Assembly: GCA_945859605.1 (NCBI GenBank)
Contig: OX243815.1
Span: forward strand, 48,580,393 to 48,644,392
Reading direction: 5' to 3'
DNA length: 64,000 bases
Origin: Lumbricus rubellus
Lineage: Eukaryota > Annelida > Clitellata > Crassiclitellata > Lumbricidae
Of the stretch, positions 37,701-46,600 are shown piece by piece (the first letter of the stretch is position 1; each line of letters starts with the position of its first letter). Under the pieces are notes generated by a model. That model was not told the origin of the DNA, made no database searches, and worked only from the letters and a program-made list of their open reading frames with translations. The position numbers and the translations under genes are program-made.

Positions 37701-39506
37701 ATCTCTATTTCTCTCTATCGCTCCCTCCCCTGTCCCAGTTTCTCTCTGTGTACCCGTGTTTGAGTCTATCTGCCTCTCTCTATCTCTCTATCTGTTTGTC
37801 TGAGTCTCCCAGAGAAAGGCCATGATATTATGCCTGGCAGGAGTCCTTATCTGGACCGAGACACTAAGAAGAACGTAAACACACTGACAGTTTAACATTG
37901 CAGGAATTCTGCTGGAAGCTAAAACACTGCACCATAGTCGTTCATTGCATATGGACCAGGTTATTATGAAGCTTAGCCAAGGCCAATCCAAATTCTCTGA
38001 GAAATAAGTTTCTAAGTTAGATAATTTGTACCTTGATCGAGGACCCTATTCTCTAACTAGTAATGCCTAGTTACTAACAAACAGAACGACGGTCACATTT
38101 TGTCTAGCAACACTGGATTTTTCTTGTGACCCATTGTTAGCCACTATTGTGGACTTTGGAATTAATTAGACAATTTAAACAGGAAGTAAATTTTGTTCTA
38201 ATCATGCACACTGTTCACTGTTAGACATCAATTTGCCAGATGAAAAAAGAGTCGTTTTTGGGTTCATATAGATAGGAGAGCGGACCATCGCATTGGTAAA
38301 ATGTGGGCCTGCTCTCAGCTCATTGAGAGTAGCCATCTGGGATCAGCGCAGAAAAATACCTATAATTACTGCGCAGAAAAATACCTATAATAGTAATAAT
38401 AAAAATATCAATAAAAACAAAAATAACAATAATTTAATGATATCTAATAACCATGATAAAAATAATAATGCAATATTACCAATAAAAAAAAATAATGAAT
38501 GCAATACTCTTATTTTACGTGTTTTCTTTAATAAATTCAAAAAACGAAAGTGCATTGTCACCAGGCAGCATCATGTCCAATACAAGCTTGACTTTGAAAA
38601 TCAATAATTATTCTGGCCTAATGTCAGAGAAAACTTTGGGAGAGTGCTAAATTGCTAATTCTTTTGGCCCCAATGCAGAGGCGTTTGGCCCAACCACAAG
38701 ACTACCATTTAAGACTCAAAACAGTGGCCTCAGGCCCTGCCCAATTGCCCATGTTTACAAAAAAAGGCCATGGTCAGAGTGTGTTAACAAAAATGAAAAA
38801 TCTTTGGGGTAATGAATGCTCTGGCCTCCAGGCAATCATGAGAGCTCAATCAAAAAGTTAGCAAATGAAATCAGACCAGTGTATGGAAAGGACCAGTTGG
38901 GGGGGAAGCAGAACTAGATCTATAGGAACTGCTCCCCAATGGGAATTGTCTAAGCAAATGAGTGAGGGGGTTCCCCAATCAACAGGAATCAGGTAAGACC
39001 TGAATAAGGTAGGACATTAATTTTGAGCAAGAAATTCCAGGCATCTTATTGGAGAACTTACGATGACCTGACCAGATTTCAGTCGATTTGTTTAACACAT
39101 TTACTCTATGAATTAACTCTCAGCAGCAATGGACTTATATAGAAATGGTTAGTTGATTCTTAATCTTGGCTTGCATTTTACTTGTTATAAATCAAAGGAT
39201 ATATTATTATTATGTAACGAATTGACCCCTAGATTCTGCTATCGCACACTCAGATGCTCGCAGACAATTCTATAAGTGCATAAAAGTTATAAACGAATTA
39301 TTGTGAAATTTGTATTCGTTTGTGCGATTGGAAAAGACAAAAGGTCAAGTGATGGTGTGCATGAAAGCAGGGAGGAATTGCGGGGCGGCTACCTTCTTCT
39401 GCTGCTTCTCCCAGGCGGGATCGAGTAGACCTTCCCTTTCCCATTCATCCTCCTGACCCATGTACTCATCCTGGTAATATCCGGGCGGAAGTCCGTCTTG
39501 ATACAT
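12369..39506 (-). CDS. Actn: Alpha-actinin, complete gene, 21 coding exons, 894 aa
   Basis: An actin-filament cross-linker of the spectrin superfamily, working as an antiparallel dimer at Z-discs, adherens sites and stress fibres. Exons in transcript order have lengths 114, 235, 87, 88, 79, 82, 86, 93, 231, 77, 130, 92, 109, 63, 78, 159, 336, 69, 159, 159, 159 bp; all phases agree and the sum is 895 codons with stop. Domains: leader 1-38, CH1 about 39-143, CH2 about 152-258, four spectrin repeats about 280-740, EF hands about 755-890, ending ALYGESDL. Signatures seen: [59 protein letters not shown]. The EF-hand loops lack key ligands, so calcium control is unlikely. Length is close to the usual 890-895 residues. 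The start is fixed by homology. No alternative EF-hand exon was found. Confidence 0.97.
12753..12911 (-). CDS. Actn: alpha-actinin exon 20 (EF hand 2)
   Basis: 53 codons, [20 protein letters not shown] through RVLAGDQ. The loop [12 protein letters not shown] lacks an acidic residue at position 12. Acceptor GCACGCAG, donor CAG|GTCAGC. Confidence 0.96.
13360..13518 (-). CDS. Actn: alpha-actinin exon 19 (EF hand 1)
   Basis: 53 codons, [20 protein letters not shown] through GYNIKDDRQ. Loop residues about 761-772 read [12 protein letters not shown]; the Gly at position 6 and acidic ligands are lost. Acceptor TGTTAG, donor CAG|GTAGAT. Confidence 0.96.
13535..13885. repeat. Variable 15-18 bp minisatellite of CAATGG and CAACAATAA units
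   Basis: About 350 bp of ACAACAATAACAATGGCA-type units in intron 18. It gives long artificial open frames on both strands. Confidence 0.9.
14118..14250. repeat. CCT/CTT-rich polypyrimidine tract
   Basis: Pyrimidine-only stretches on the plus strand, i.e. GGA/GAA-rich in the alpha-actinin intron just downstream of the GC donor. Confidence 0.85.
14268..14336 (-). CDS. Actn: alpha-actinin exon 18 (end of spectrin repeat 4), GC donor
   Basis: 23 codons, [20 protein letters not shown] and ENQ. Acceptor TTGTAG. The exon must end after ENQ to join exon 19, and there the donor reads CAG|GCAAGT: a GC donor with an otherwise perfect U1 match. Confidence 0.93.
14653..14988 (-). CDS. Actn: alpha-actinin exon 17 (spectrin repeat 4)
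   Basis: 112 codons, [20 protein letters not shown] through [13 protein letters not shown]. The longest exon. Acceptor GTTTAG, donor GAG|GTTAGC, phase 0. Confidence 0.96.
16413..16571 (-). CDS. Actn: alpha-actinin exon 16 (spectrin repeat 3)
   Basis: 53 codons, [20 protein letters not shown] through NPYSFITGQ. Acceptor CCTGTAG, donor CAG|GTCAGC, phase 0. Confidence 0.95.
17108..17185 (-). CDS. Actn: alpha-actinin exon 15 (spectrin repeat 3)
   Basis: 26 codons, [20 protein letters not shown] and TVEEIQ. Acceptor TTGGCAG, donor CAA|GTAAAA. Confidence 0.95.
17230..17575. repeat. AT-rich tract with many TAATTA/AATTAATT cores
   Basis: Intron 14 holds about ten TAATTA cores in roughly 350 bp, apparently a decayed short tandem repeat. 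Confidence 0.5.
17612..17674 (-). CDS. Actn: alpha-actinin exon 14 (spectrin repeat 3)
   Basis: 21 codons, [20 protein letters not shown] then A. Acceptor TTGTAG, donor GCG|GTAGGA. With exon 15 it equals the single 141-bp exon I recall in vertebrates. Confidence 0.94.
17999..18107 (-). CDS. Actn: alpha-actinin exon 13 (spectrin repeat 2)
   Basis: Codes [20 protein letters not shown] and [17 protein letters not shown]. Acceptor TTCTAG, donor GAG|GTAGAG, phase 0. 109 bp. Confidence 0.95.
18436..18584. repeat. GGTA (TAGG) microsatellite
   Basis: About 37 units of GGTA, one imperfect, in intron 12. Confidence 0.95.
18619..18710 (-). CDS. Actn: alpha-actinin exon 12 (spectrin repeat 2)
   Basis: Codes [20 protein letters not shown] and [10 protein letters not shown]. 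Acceptor GTGTGTAG, donor AA|GTAACA, phase 2. A GGTA array lies about 35 bp beyond the donor. Confidence 0.95.
19015..19144 (-). CDS. Actn: alpha-actinin exon 11 (spectrin repeats 1-2)
   Basis: Codes [20 protein letters not shown] through [11 protein letters not shown]. Acceptor CTTGCAG, donor AAG|GTATCT, phase 0. Confidence 0.96.
19687..19763 (-). CDS. Actn: alpha-actinin exon 10 (spectrin repeat 1)
   Basis: Codes [20 protein letters not shown] and LSELQ. Acceptor TGTTTAG, donor AG|GTAAGA, phase 2. Confidence 0.95.
20237..20467 (-). CDS. Actn: alpha-actinin exon 9 (spectrin repeat 1)
   Basis: 77 codons, [20 protein letters not shown] to [18 protein letters not shown]. Acceptor GACTTCCAG, donor TCG|GTTCGT. 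231 bp, the family's usual size for this exon. Confidence 0.97.
20700..21093. mobile_element. 394-bp hAT-like MITE in intron 8
   Basis: The ends CAGTGGTTCCCAAA and TTTGGGAACCACTG are a 14-bp perfect inverted repeat. CTCTACAA flanks both sides (20692-20699, 21094-21101). Subterminal GGACCGGC and GTCCGCGG motifs recur at both ends. There is no transposase. This end sequence is typical of non-autonomous hAT elements. Confidence 0.88.
21557..21649 (-). CDS. Actn: alpha-actinin exon 8 (neck)
   Basis: Codes [20 protein letters not shown] and [11 protein letters not shown], the helix linking CH2 to the rod. Donor GTGAGT. The acceptor CATTGTAG is the last unit of a 9-bp minisatellite (21653-21857). 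Confidence 0.96.
21653..21857. repeat. 9-bp minisatellite TTTACAATG
   Basis: About 22 units of TTTACAATG with some TTCACAATG variants. In gene sense it reads CATTGTAAA and runs directly into the CATTGTAG acceptor of alpha-actinin exon 8. Confidence 0.95.
22364..22449 (-). CDS. Actn: alpha-actinin exon 7 (end of CH2)
   Basis: Codes [20 protein letters not shown] and YHAFAGAQQ. Acceptor CTTTGTAG, donor CAG|GTTGGT, phase 0. 86 bp. Confidence 0.96.
22953..23034 (-). CDS. Actn: alpha-actinin exon 6 (CH2)
   Basis: Codes [20 protein letters not shown] and PRMLDAE. Acceptor TTGTAG, donor AAG|GTAAAG, phase 1. 82 bp. Confidence 0.97.
23757..24052 (-). mobile_element. tRNA-derived SINE (copy 2)
   Basis: On the minus strand a tRNA-like head (A-box-like CCTGGTGTGGGACCGG, B box GGGTTCGACTCC) is followed by ACCTTGGGCAAGT, a body of about 180 bp and a tail of TTTAC units (ACTTTACTTTACTTT). 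It lies in alpha-actinin intron 5, sense to the gene. The body differs from that of copy 1, so this is another SINE family sharing the head and central motif. Confidence 0.75.
24116..24194 (-). CDS. Actn: alpha-actinin exon 5 (CH2)
   Basis: Codes [20 protein letters not shown] and DYNKLSK. Acceptor CTTTCAG, donor AAG|GTCAGC, phase 0. 79 bp. A SINE lies about 60 bp into the following intron. Confidence 0.97.
24758..24845 (-). CDS. Actn: alpha-actinin exon 4 (start of CH2)
   Basis: Codes [20 protein letters not shown] and NVNVQNFHL. Acceptor TTGTTTTAG, donor CAG|GTTCAT, phase 2. 88 bp. Confidence 0.96.
25327..25802. mobile_element. Probable decayed hAT-like element with nested fold-back
   Basis: The ends CAGTGCTGTTCAACC and GGTTGGACAGTACT form an imperfect inverted repeat; GGGCCACTGA near the left and GGGCCGCAGG near the right are typical of such elements. 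No exact target duplication was found. Inside, TGAGAATTG (25498) and CAATTCTCA (25629) bound a G-run-rich insert. Confidence 0.45.
26111..26197 (-). CDS. Actn: alpha-actinin exon 3 (end of CH1)
   Basis: Codes [20 protein letters not shown] and FAIQDISVE. Acceptor TTTCTTTCAG, donor G|GTAAGT. 87 bp, the same size as I recall in vertebrates. Confidence 0.97.
26792..26873. repeat. GAT microsatellite next to exon 2 donor
   Basis: About 25 GAT units, starting some 20 bp beyond the donor of alpha-actinin exon 2. Confidence 0.95.
26894..27128 (-). CDS. Actn: alpha-actinin exon 2 (CH1)
   Basis: Codes [20 protein letters not shown] through RLVSIGSE, the first actin-binding site region of CH1. Acceptor GATGACAG, donor G|GTCTCT, phase 1. 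As I recall, vertebrates split this 235-bp exon into 115 and 120 bp. Confidence 0.97.
28639..28767. repeat. CA microsatellite
   Basis: Interrupted at the left, then about 38 perfect CA units (28692-28767). Confidence 0.95.
29210..29269. mobile_element. 60-bp piggyBac-like miniature element
   Basis: TTAA on both sides (29206-29209, 29270-29273) and inverted ends CCCTTTCCCGCCGG / CCGGCTGGAAAGGG (one mismatch). It resembles the element at 2152-2214 in size and end motif. Confidence 0.6.
29320..30090. repeat. Dispersed repeat family, copy B (uninterrupted)
   Basis: It has the same order of motifs as copy A: CCCCTCCCTATCAGAATT, ATTTCCACATCGCAATGG (twice), TTCAGCAACTCAGTTCT, AAATGGTACACAAG, and an end at ATGTAAACAGCAACTAAA. 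It shows what copy A looked like before the 1.18-kb insertion. Confidence 0.6.
32451..32668. repeat. About 50-bp tandem repeat, about 4.5 copies
   Basis: The unit begins CTTTAAATAGTCTTAATAAA and continues ACTCTCAGGCCTTAAATTTT. Copies differ by small indels in the A run. Confidence 0.85.
33228..33271 (+). promoter_or_regulatory. Possible TATA box and nearby splice donor, antisense in intron 1
   Basis: TATATAAG (33228-33235) lies in a GC-rich setting, and AGA|GTAAGT (gtaagt at 33266-33271) follows 30 bp later. This could start a short antisense first exon, but chance is also possible. No downstream exon is recognised. Confidence 0.2.
37014..37357. repeat. 16-bp minisatellite
   Basis: About 20 degenerate units of AGGTAGGGCCTAAATC and variants such as AGGCATGGTCTTAATC in alpha-actinin intron 1. 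Confidence 0.9.
39393..39506 (-). CDS. Actn: alpha-actinin exon 1
   Basis: 38 codons from ATG at 39504-39506, [20 protein letters not shown] followed by [12 protein letters not shown], ending at an AAG|GTAGCC donor in phase 0. The boundary after EKQQKK is the usual one in animal alpha-actinins. The frame upstream stays open into an ATC repeat and GC-rich leader. Confidence 0.93.
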
Positions 39507-39848
39507 GATGATGATGATGATGACCACTACTCCAACTGAACAACGACGACGACGAAGACGACGACGACGATGTAAAAGGCGTCGGAGACTGGCTCTTGCT
39601 AAATCACAGGAGGCGACTCGATCGACCGTCGGAGCAGGACGAACGATTAACAGCCGAGTAGGCGGCAGCCGGGTGTTCGGCGGATGAGGGGAAGAAGAAG
39701 ACGGCGGTCGAAGGAGGCGGTTAGACCCTCCTCTCCTTATCTGACTCCGACCGACCGATCGACCGAACACAGCAGCTCCTCCTTGGCAAGGACGCCCAGA
39801 ACCAGACGCAAACGGACAAATCGCACGCAGTAGCGTATGAAATTGCAC
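39507..39848 (-). promoter_or_regulatory. alpha-actinin 5' leader region
   Basis: The minus strand directly upstream of the start holds an ATC run (39507-39523), a CGT/CGA-rich stretch (39541-39575) and a GC-rich, pyrimidine-rich tract. The reading frame is open upstream for 114 codons to another ATG at 39846-39848, but its Arg/Ser/Pro-rich product looks like untranslated leader. The exact start of transcription is not visible. Confidence 0.45.
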
Positions 39849-40160
39849 TCATCAGAGCACAAAAAAGAGTATAATTGTATAGCCTGTTAAATAGTAATGA
39901 ACTAATTTCTTAATAATATCCTTAAATTTGATAAATTAACGAATTATTCAAATCAATAAAGTCGACAATTCTCTTTTAAAAGCATCTAGTGCGATTGTCT
40001 TTCTACCAATACCAGACGAAACGCCTCTGACACTGCGTTATTTATAGATGGACGCCGAGAAATCAGTTATTGTACGGAAGCCCATAGCGACCCAAGCACT
40101 TTATTTTTCATTTATTTTAAGCACTTTAAAATCGTAAATTTATGATGCATAGGGTTCTGA

Positions 40161-40196
40161 CACAGAATAAAGAAAGGTACGCTTTCTTTATTCTGT
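40161..40196. mobile_element. 36-bp palindrome flanked by 8-bp direct repeats
   Basis: CACAGAATAAAGAAAG and CTTTCTTTATTCTGTG face each other across five bases. GGTTCTGA stands on both sides (40153-40160, 40197-40204). A related end, GCTTTATCTATTCTGTG, occurs at about 40517-40533. It looks like a minimal fold-back insertion. Confidence 0.55.
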
Positions 40197-41360
40197 GGTT
40201 CTGACCACTTATATTGATTTTTTTTATTGGCCAGTGATATTTTGTTTCGTAAAAAAATTAAATGGGATTTGCTTTCCAAGTTTACAACTGCGTTGTTTTA
40301 CCGTCTTTGTACCGTCAGTACAAAAGATCTCAGAAGTGAGTAGGCTATGCTTCGAAAGGTTTGTCATGATCACACGAGCTTTTGGAACATGCACTTATGA
40401 AGTACATTTATATCTAACTATTCCAGTCTCTGAAATCTGATTATGGTTTCAAGTTGTGTATGTAAAAACCTCTGCCAATATCCGCCTTGCAGAGTTTGGG
40501 CACAGTAGGCCTATACGCTTTATCTATTCTGTGGTTTGGGACTTTGGGTGAATAGTTTATGCCTCTGCGAGTCTCCGTAGGTTACGTGTATGCAAAGTAA
40601 GTAGGCCTACGTAATATTATGCCAAGGTGCAACACCAATTAAAATATTAAGCAAGTAAGGTGAAAATGAAAAGCAAGTTAGCTAGGCCTAATAGCCTAAT
40701 TATAAAGATGCTGTTAGAATATTTTCAAGTTTGAATATTAATGGAAATTAAATAGCCTACTATACGTAAAAATTTTTAAATATCGTAATCGTAATCGTAA
40801 TCTCGAGACTTCTAAAGCGGCCAGCGCCCACAAAAGCGAAGTCGCGGGAACCAGCTTATTCACAGGCGCGAATAAAAATATGCGAATGATTGTCTCTTGA
40901 AGTTTGATTCTAAATAATCTCTATTTGTGGCAAGCTTCAATACGAATAATCTGGTTAAACCAGAGTGCAGAGATGCATTGGAATTTGGAAATGTATAAAA
41001 ATGATCTGTTCTTCTAATATAAGTTTAATCGCTATATGAAGATAGGTCTACGTGTTAAAAAGGCAAGTTTACTCGCCAGAGTTCGCCCATGCGTGTTCTT
41101 GGTTCTTATTCATTCGTCGGAGAGCAGCATCTGTTCGGTGTGAAGTATTCTTTTGCATTCTGTTTACATTTTGCTCTATCTCCAATTCTCCATACCTCCT
41201 TCCTCTAAGTCCATCATCATTAAAGCTAATATATTAATTTCGCGTTTCAATACATTTGCTCTGTTGCCTCTGTCTACATTTCTCTGGTAGCCTATGTTTA
41301 TTTCTACCTTTCTTGATCCTTCTCACTTCCCAATGTCTGTCTCTGTGTCTGTCTACCTGT

Positions 41361-41605
41361 CCACCCTCCTGTGTATCTGTCGGTTTGTCTGTCTTTCTGT
41401 CTGTCCTCCTGTGTATCTGTCGGTTTGTCTGTCTTTCTGTCTGTCCTCCTGTGTATCTGTCGGTTTGTCTGTCTTTCTGTCTGTCCTCCTGTGTATCTGT
41501 CGGTTTGTCTGTCTTTCTGTCTGTCCTCCTGTGTATCTGTCGGTTTGTCTGTCTTTCTGTCTGTCCTCCTGTGTATCTGTCGGTTTGTCTGTCTTTCTGT
41601 CCGTC
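41361..41605. repeat. 40-bp tandem repeat, about 6 copies
   Basis: A unit of TCCTCCTGTGTATCTGTCGG plus TTTGTCTGTCTTTCTGTCTG repeats almost without change. Confidence 0.95.
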
Positions 41606-41962
41606 TGTCTATCTAGTTCTTGAGAGACTATAGTTGTGATGACGATGCTTAAAGAGAAGTTAATGCACCTGTAGCATAGAGAAGGCGTCGTCACTCGTCA
41701 AACACTTCACGTTTGGCTGGAAAAATGATTGTTGCCAGGAACGGAGGATGTACACATCGTTCTGGTTACTCAAGAATGCTGCAGACCATCGATGTTACCA
41801 AGGAAACGGAGCCTGGTGGTGATGCTGGTGCAGGTGGAGGTGGTGATGGAGGTGGAGGTGGGGAGGTGGTGGGGGAGTTTCTGTGCTAATTGGCACCAAA
41901 GTCAGTGGATGTGCGTCTAGCTTCTGCCTTACATTAGATCATAATATGATTACCAAAAGTAT

Positions 41963-42050
41963 TATGCTATGTCATGTTATGGTATGGTATGCCATGTCAT
42001 GCTATGGCATGTTATGTCATGTTATGTCATGCTGTGGCATGATATGCTGG
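41963..42050. repeat. Short ATGTCATG-type tandem repeat
   Basis: Units of about 10 bp such as TATGTCATGT and TATGGCATGT. Confidence 0.75.
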
Positions 42051-42698
42051 GGGCTGACCATATATCACGTCGCCTACACAGTGAGCGGAAAAGGGTTAAG
42101 GCGATTTGCGTGCGGTGGGGGTGGGGGAGGGTCTCGTAAAAATTTATGTGCGCAAAAGTTAACATAACAAATTATAATTTATGACGACCACAAAATTATT
42201 TAGTTTATATTTATAACTCTGTATCATTTTGTAATAGTTGTCCGATGACATTAGTGATTAAATTAGAATTAAATTCTGTAATTCAGATCCAAACAGTAAA
42301 CCATAACAGTCAACAAATTGTAGCTACCAAAAATAAATAAAAGTCATACTTAAGGTAGAAATGTCTTCAGCTTATTAACTTTTGCTAAGGCGGAGTGGCG
42401 GGGGGCACAGAAGAGCTTATTTGTACGCATGCATAATAGGGCGGCACCACAAAATGTTAGAGCTGCAACAGGAGGGGGAGGAGGAGGACGAAAATACGAT
42501 ACTTTGGGTACGTAATAATATGGATGGACCTTATAAGCAGGATGCTCTTCTAATGCAAACCGTTGCAAGCTGCGATGCACTGCAGCAGCTCTGCGACGCA
42601 TTGTTTGCCAATGATCGGCAGGTATTCACCGTTGCCGTGCCAACTGACGAATTAGCACCTTGCGTCGTCTGTCACGTGACGCCGTTTCTCTGACGATC

Positions 42699-42935
42699 GA
42701 ATGAGGAGGAAGAGGAGGAAGAAAGGAGTTAGAAGAGGAGGAGAAGGAATAGGAGCAGGATGAAGAGGAGGAGGAGGAGAAGAAGAGAAAGAGGAGGACG
42801 AGGAAAAGGAGGAGAAGAAATGGGAGGAGGAGGAGGAGGAGCAGGAGCAGGAGAAGGAGCAGGATGAGAAGGAGGAAGAGAAGGAGAAGGAGGATAGGAG
42901 GAGGAAGAGAATGAGAAGTAGGAGGAGGATGATGG
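42699..42935. repeat. GGA/GAA purine tract
   Basis: Almost pure purine on the plus strand over about 240 bp. Confidence 0.9.
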
Positions 42936-43116
42936 GGATGAACTTCGTGTTGTCATGGCAACATCTGCCTCTGTCTTTTAGCGGCCACCATGCACTCAGT
43001 CCGTCGTCTTGCATGCGATCATCGTCGTCGTCCGCTGCTGTGATTGGAGTTGTCGTGTAGTTATTTGAGAGATGATGCTTGACACGTTTCCCCCGATTGC
43101 ATTCAGATCTGCTGAT

Positions 43117-43330
43117 GGTGATGGTGGTGGTGGTGGTGGTGGTGGTGGTGGTGGTGGTGGTGGTGGTGGTGGTGGTGGTGGTGGTGGTGGACTGGTGGTG
43201 GACTGGTGGTGGACTGGTGGTGTTAGTGGTGGTGGTAGTGGTGGTGGTGGTGGAGGAGGTGGTGGTGGTGGGTGGGTGGGTGGTGTGGTGGTGGTGGTGG
43301 CGCACGGAGATGGTGGTGGTGGTGGTGAAT
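43117..43330. repeat. GGT microsatellite
   Basis: GGT units, the first about 75 bp perfect, then interrupted by GGACT and GGTAGT units. Confidence 0.95.
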
Positions 43331-45259
43331 GTGCAACTAATGGAAGAGGGGAGATGTTGATGATTGCAGAGGGAGCAGGTTGCTGCTTCGCAGGCTATAA
43401 TAGGGCATCTTAAGAGAGTGCAATGTGCAATGTGCATGTGTGCGCGTAGCATTTGTGCGCGTAGGTGAGAAATTCATTCCGGGAGAACTTCCCCACCCAC
43501 TCCGAGACGTGTAGATGAAACACCGAGGGCACCTGCTTATTCACGAGCGCTCATCTGCGAACGGGCATCGTCAGGAGGTACATCGGTGCATGGAAAGTAC
43601 GAAATTCACCGAGTTAGCTGATTGAAACTTATTATGATCACTGTATACACTTAGACAACCTTCGCGTTCGTATTTGAAGCAACAACTGTATACAGTGTAC
43701 ACTGCATATATACGGCAGGGCGTGGTTGTAGGGCGTGCAGTTTATTAAGGTCTTTCCTGTTCCCTTCAATCATCTCGTTTCAGATCCGATGAAATTCTGT
43801 CTTTCTTTGAACCCCGCTGAGCTGCATTTGGAAAACGGTGCATCCTGATTATTAGAAATCCAATCTTATACTTCTTCTTTGGCTTTGAACAGCGACCATA
43901 TCCGAGTGCTCTCGGTTCTTTTGGTTTTTGAAAATAAGCAAGAAATTAGGGGCATAGTCTAAGCATGTGCTTTATTGAACCGCCGGCAAACGTACGACGA
44001 GAACGATGTAAGAAAATATGCACAATCACAAAATAATCATACTTCGCAATTTAAGAAATATAGCAGACGTCTTCGGTGCTGTGAGATAGAATTCAGAGTA
44101 AGGACAAAGTAAGAATCCGAAAAAACAGTAACAAAGTGACATCTGGACTTTTAGCTTCTGGGTGACTTAGAGGAACCCCAACCCCCATCCTGCCCCTCCC
44201 CCATCCTGATCCTGCCCCTCTTCTGTGTTGATTTGCAACCAACAAATCGGTTTTATCGATTGATCTCTGCTTAATATCTTGAACAGTGAAAGGAATTGGT
44301 TTATTATTATTATTATTGTTGTTGTTTATGTCCCGAGGTAAACAGGGATTGTTCCGTCGTCAGGGACTTCAGCACTAACCATAAAAGCAGATTTGCCTGG
44401 AAGGCTGGAATGGTCAATGTCCCAGTTGGACAAAAACCAGACAAAAATAATATGTGTAGGCCGACAGTAGGAGATAATTCCTGGGCCAAACAGGATCCGG
44501 AAACGGAGATGAGATAAACATTCAAAACACTGAGACATAAATGAATTAGATGACCGATTGTTTATATTATAAAAGATCCATGATGATCGCCATGAAACTG
44601 GAATTCAGATAAATGGATCTAAAATATCCTGATCAGAAAAATGCCTCTGATAAATTGGTCTTATAAAATCATGCAATAGGCTACGCATATAGTTACGCAA
44701 ATGCCTGACCACCCCTTCCCTTCCTCTTCCCATTCCCGCCATTTTTTGAATTCTCCATCGTCTGCTGAGCTGCGAGATTTCGTCTGTGCTGTAGCCAGTG
44801 AGTCTCCATGCATGCATCATCTTCTTCCATTATTTTGCTTTCCAGTTGATAGTCAACGGACGAGTTAAGAGTTACGGTCTTATTACTGTCGTGCTGTGTG
44901 ATCTACGATGAGAAAGACGAACAGTGAAAGAGATAGAGAGAGTCAGAGTCTCAGAGAGAGAGAGACAGACATACAGACAGATAGACAGAGAAAGTCAGAG
45001 ACAGAGACAGACAAACAAAGGATGTGGTAATAGAAGGGCAGAGAAAGTGCGATCCGTAAGACCAGGGGGCGAGGTGGGCGTACCTCATAAACTTATCATC
45101 ATCGTACAGTGGGGGTGTGGTGAGGGGGCTTGAGTTCATTAACGAGCGACACCAAAACAGAGGAATTTTCTCTTTTCTGGTTTCATAGACGAAGAGAGAA
45201 GTCGAAGGAATTCATCGACTAACTATATTTAGAACAGAAAACGGTTTTCTGTTCGACAC

Positions 45260-45378
45260 CATCATCATTATCGTCGTCATCGTCGTCGTCATCGTCATCA
45301 TGATCATCATTATCGTCATCAGCATCATCGTCATCATCATCGTCGTCATCATCATCATCATCATCATCGTCGTCGTCG

Positions 45379-45449
<71 letters not shown>

Positions 45450-45512
45450 GTCGTCATCATCATCGTCATCATCATCATTATCGTCATCATCATCGTCGTC
45501 GTCGTCGTCATC
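45260..45512. repeat. ATC/GTC microsatellite
   Basis: Mixed ATC and GTC units over about 250 bp. Confidence 0.95.
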
Positions 45513-46116
45513 ATGACTTCATAACCAGCATCAACCATCATCTGCAGCAAAAGCAGCAGCATGATAATCATGATAATCATCTTTACCATCAAAATTATAA
45601 AATACGCCTGAATACCCTGATTTACTAGCGTGTATATACTCGTGTACCCTCTTTCTACAAGCGTATACGGTATACCTTGGTTTTCGGGAGGTGAGTTATA
45701 CGATGCCGTTTTCCCCGGAGGTGAGTATACGCTGTACCCGCGTATACCCTCGTGTACAGCCCTACCACGACCCAAATAAACAAAATTGCAATCCTTCTGT
45801 CTTCTTAATTATGGACTTATTTTTTAGGTTTTTAGTTGAACCAGCGCTAATCATTGGGTGGGCTGTGGAAAAGGAGAGAACAGACTGAAGGACAGACGGA
45901 CGGACGGACGATGTCTTTGAGTCTATCTGGAACCATACTGCTGCTGCAGCTGACACCGACTGATCAGTAGTAATATATATGGAAGTCTGATTGAATTAGA
46001 ACGAACCCGTTTCTCTTTTTCAATCGATGAAAATTTAGGAGACACCCTAAAACTGGAACACCCGCTGGGGGTCAGTCTGGGGCGATGAGAGAGGAACCGA
46101 GATTATGTTTCTCAAG

Positions 46117-46600
46117 CACTTCCTCTGCCTCCTCCTCCCCAGCTCTTCCTCCTTCTCCTCCTCCTCCTCCTTCTCCTCCTCCCCTTCTGCTTCTCTTCTC
46201 TCTGTCCTTCCCCTTCTCTTCCTCATTCCCTATACTGATATTTTTTCTCGTCATTCTCATTCTGATCCTCTCTCTCTCTTTCACATCCTCCTCCTCCTCC
46301 TGTACGTTCTGAGCTTCTTCCTACAAATTCAATTCCTTCTCTTCCTAATAGCCATCCTTCTCCTGTCTGTTCAACCTTTTCTTCCCCCACATTCTTGTCC
46401 CTTCCTCTTGGTCTTCTCCTCTTCTTCTTCCTCCTCCTATTCTTATTCTTTCTTCTCCTTCCCCTCCTCCACTTCCTGCTCCATCTCCACTTCCTCCGCA
46501 TCCTGCCCATCTACTTCCTGCTCCAGGTCCTCCTCCTCTTCCTCCTTCTCATCCTCCTCCTCTTCATCGTCTTCCTCTCTCTCCATGTCATGCAATGAGT
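46117..46600. repeat. CCT/CTT polypyrimidine region
   Basis: About 480 bp of mostly pyrimidines on the plus strand, with irregular CTCCTC units. Confidence 0.85.

Larger units (their letters stand above)
27129..39392 (-). other. alpha-actinin intron 1 (12.3 kb)
   Basis: No exon is recognised. It contains a CA microsatellite, a TTAA-bounded miniature element, dispersed repeat copy B, two short minisatellites, and a GC-richer island near 32880-33480 with a TATA-like box on the plus strand. Long first introns often hold enhancers or alternative first exons; none can be proven here. Confidence 0.7.

Noticed and set aside
44296..44538. Cluster of overlapping 70-codon frames on both strands
   Set aside because: Frames overlap on both strands with no recognised product; most likely chance or an old repeat.
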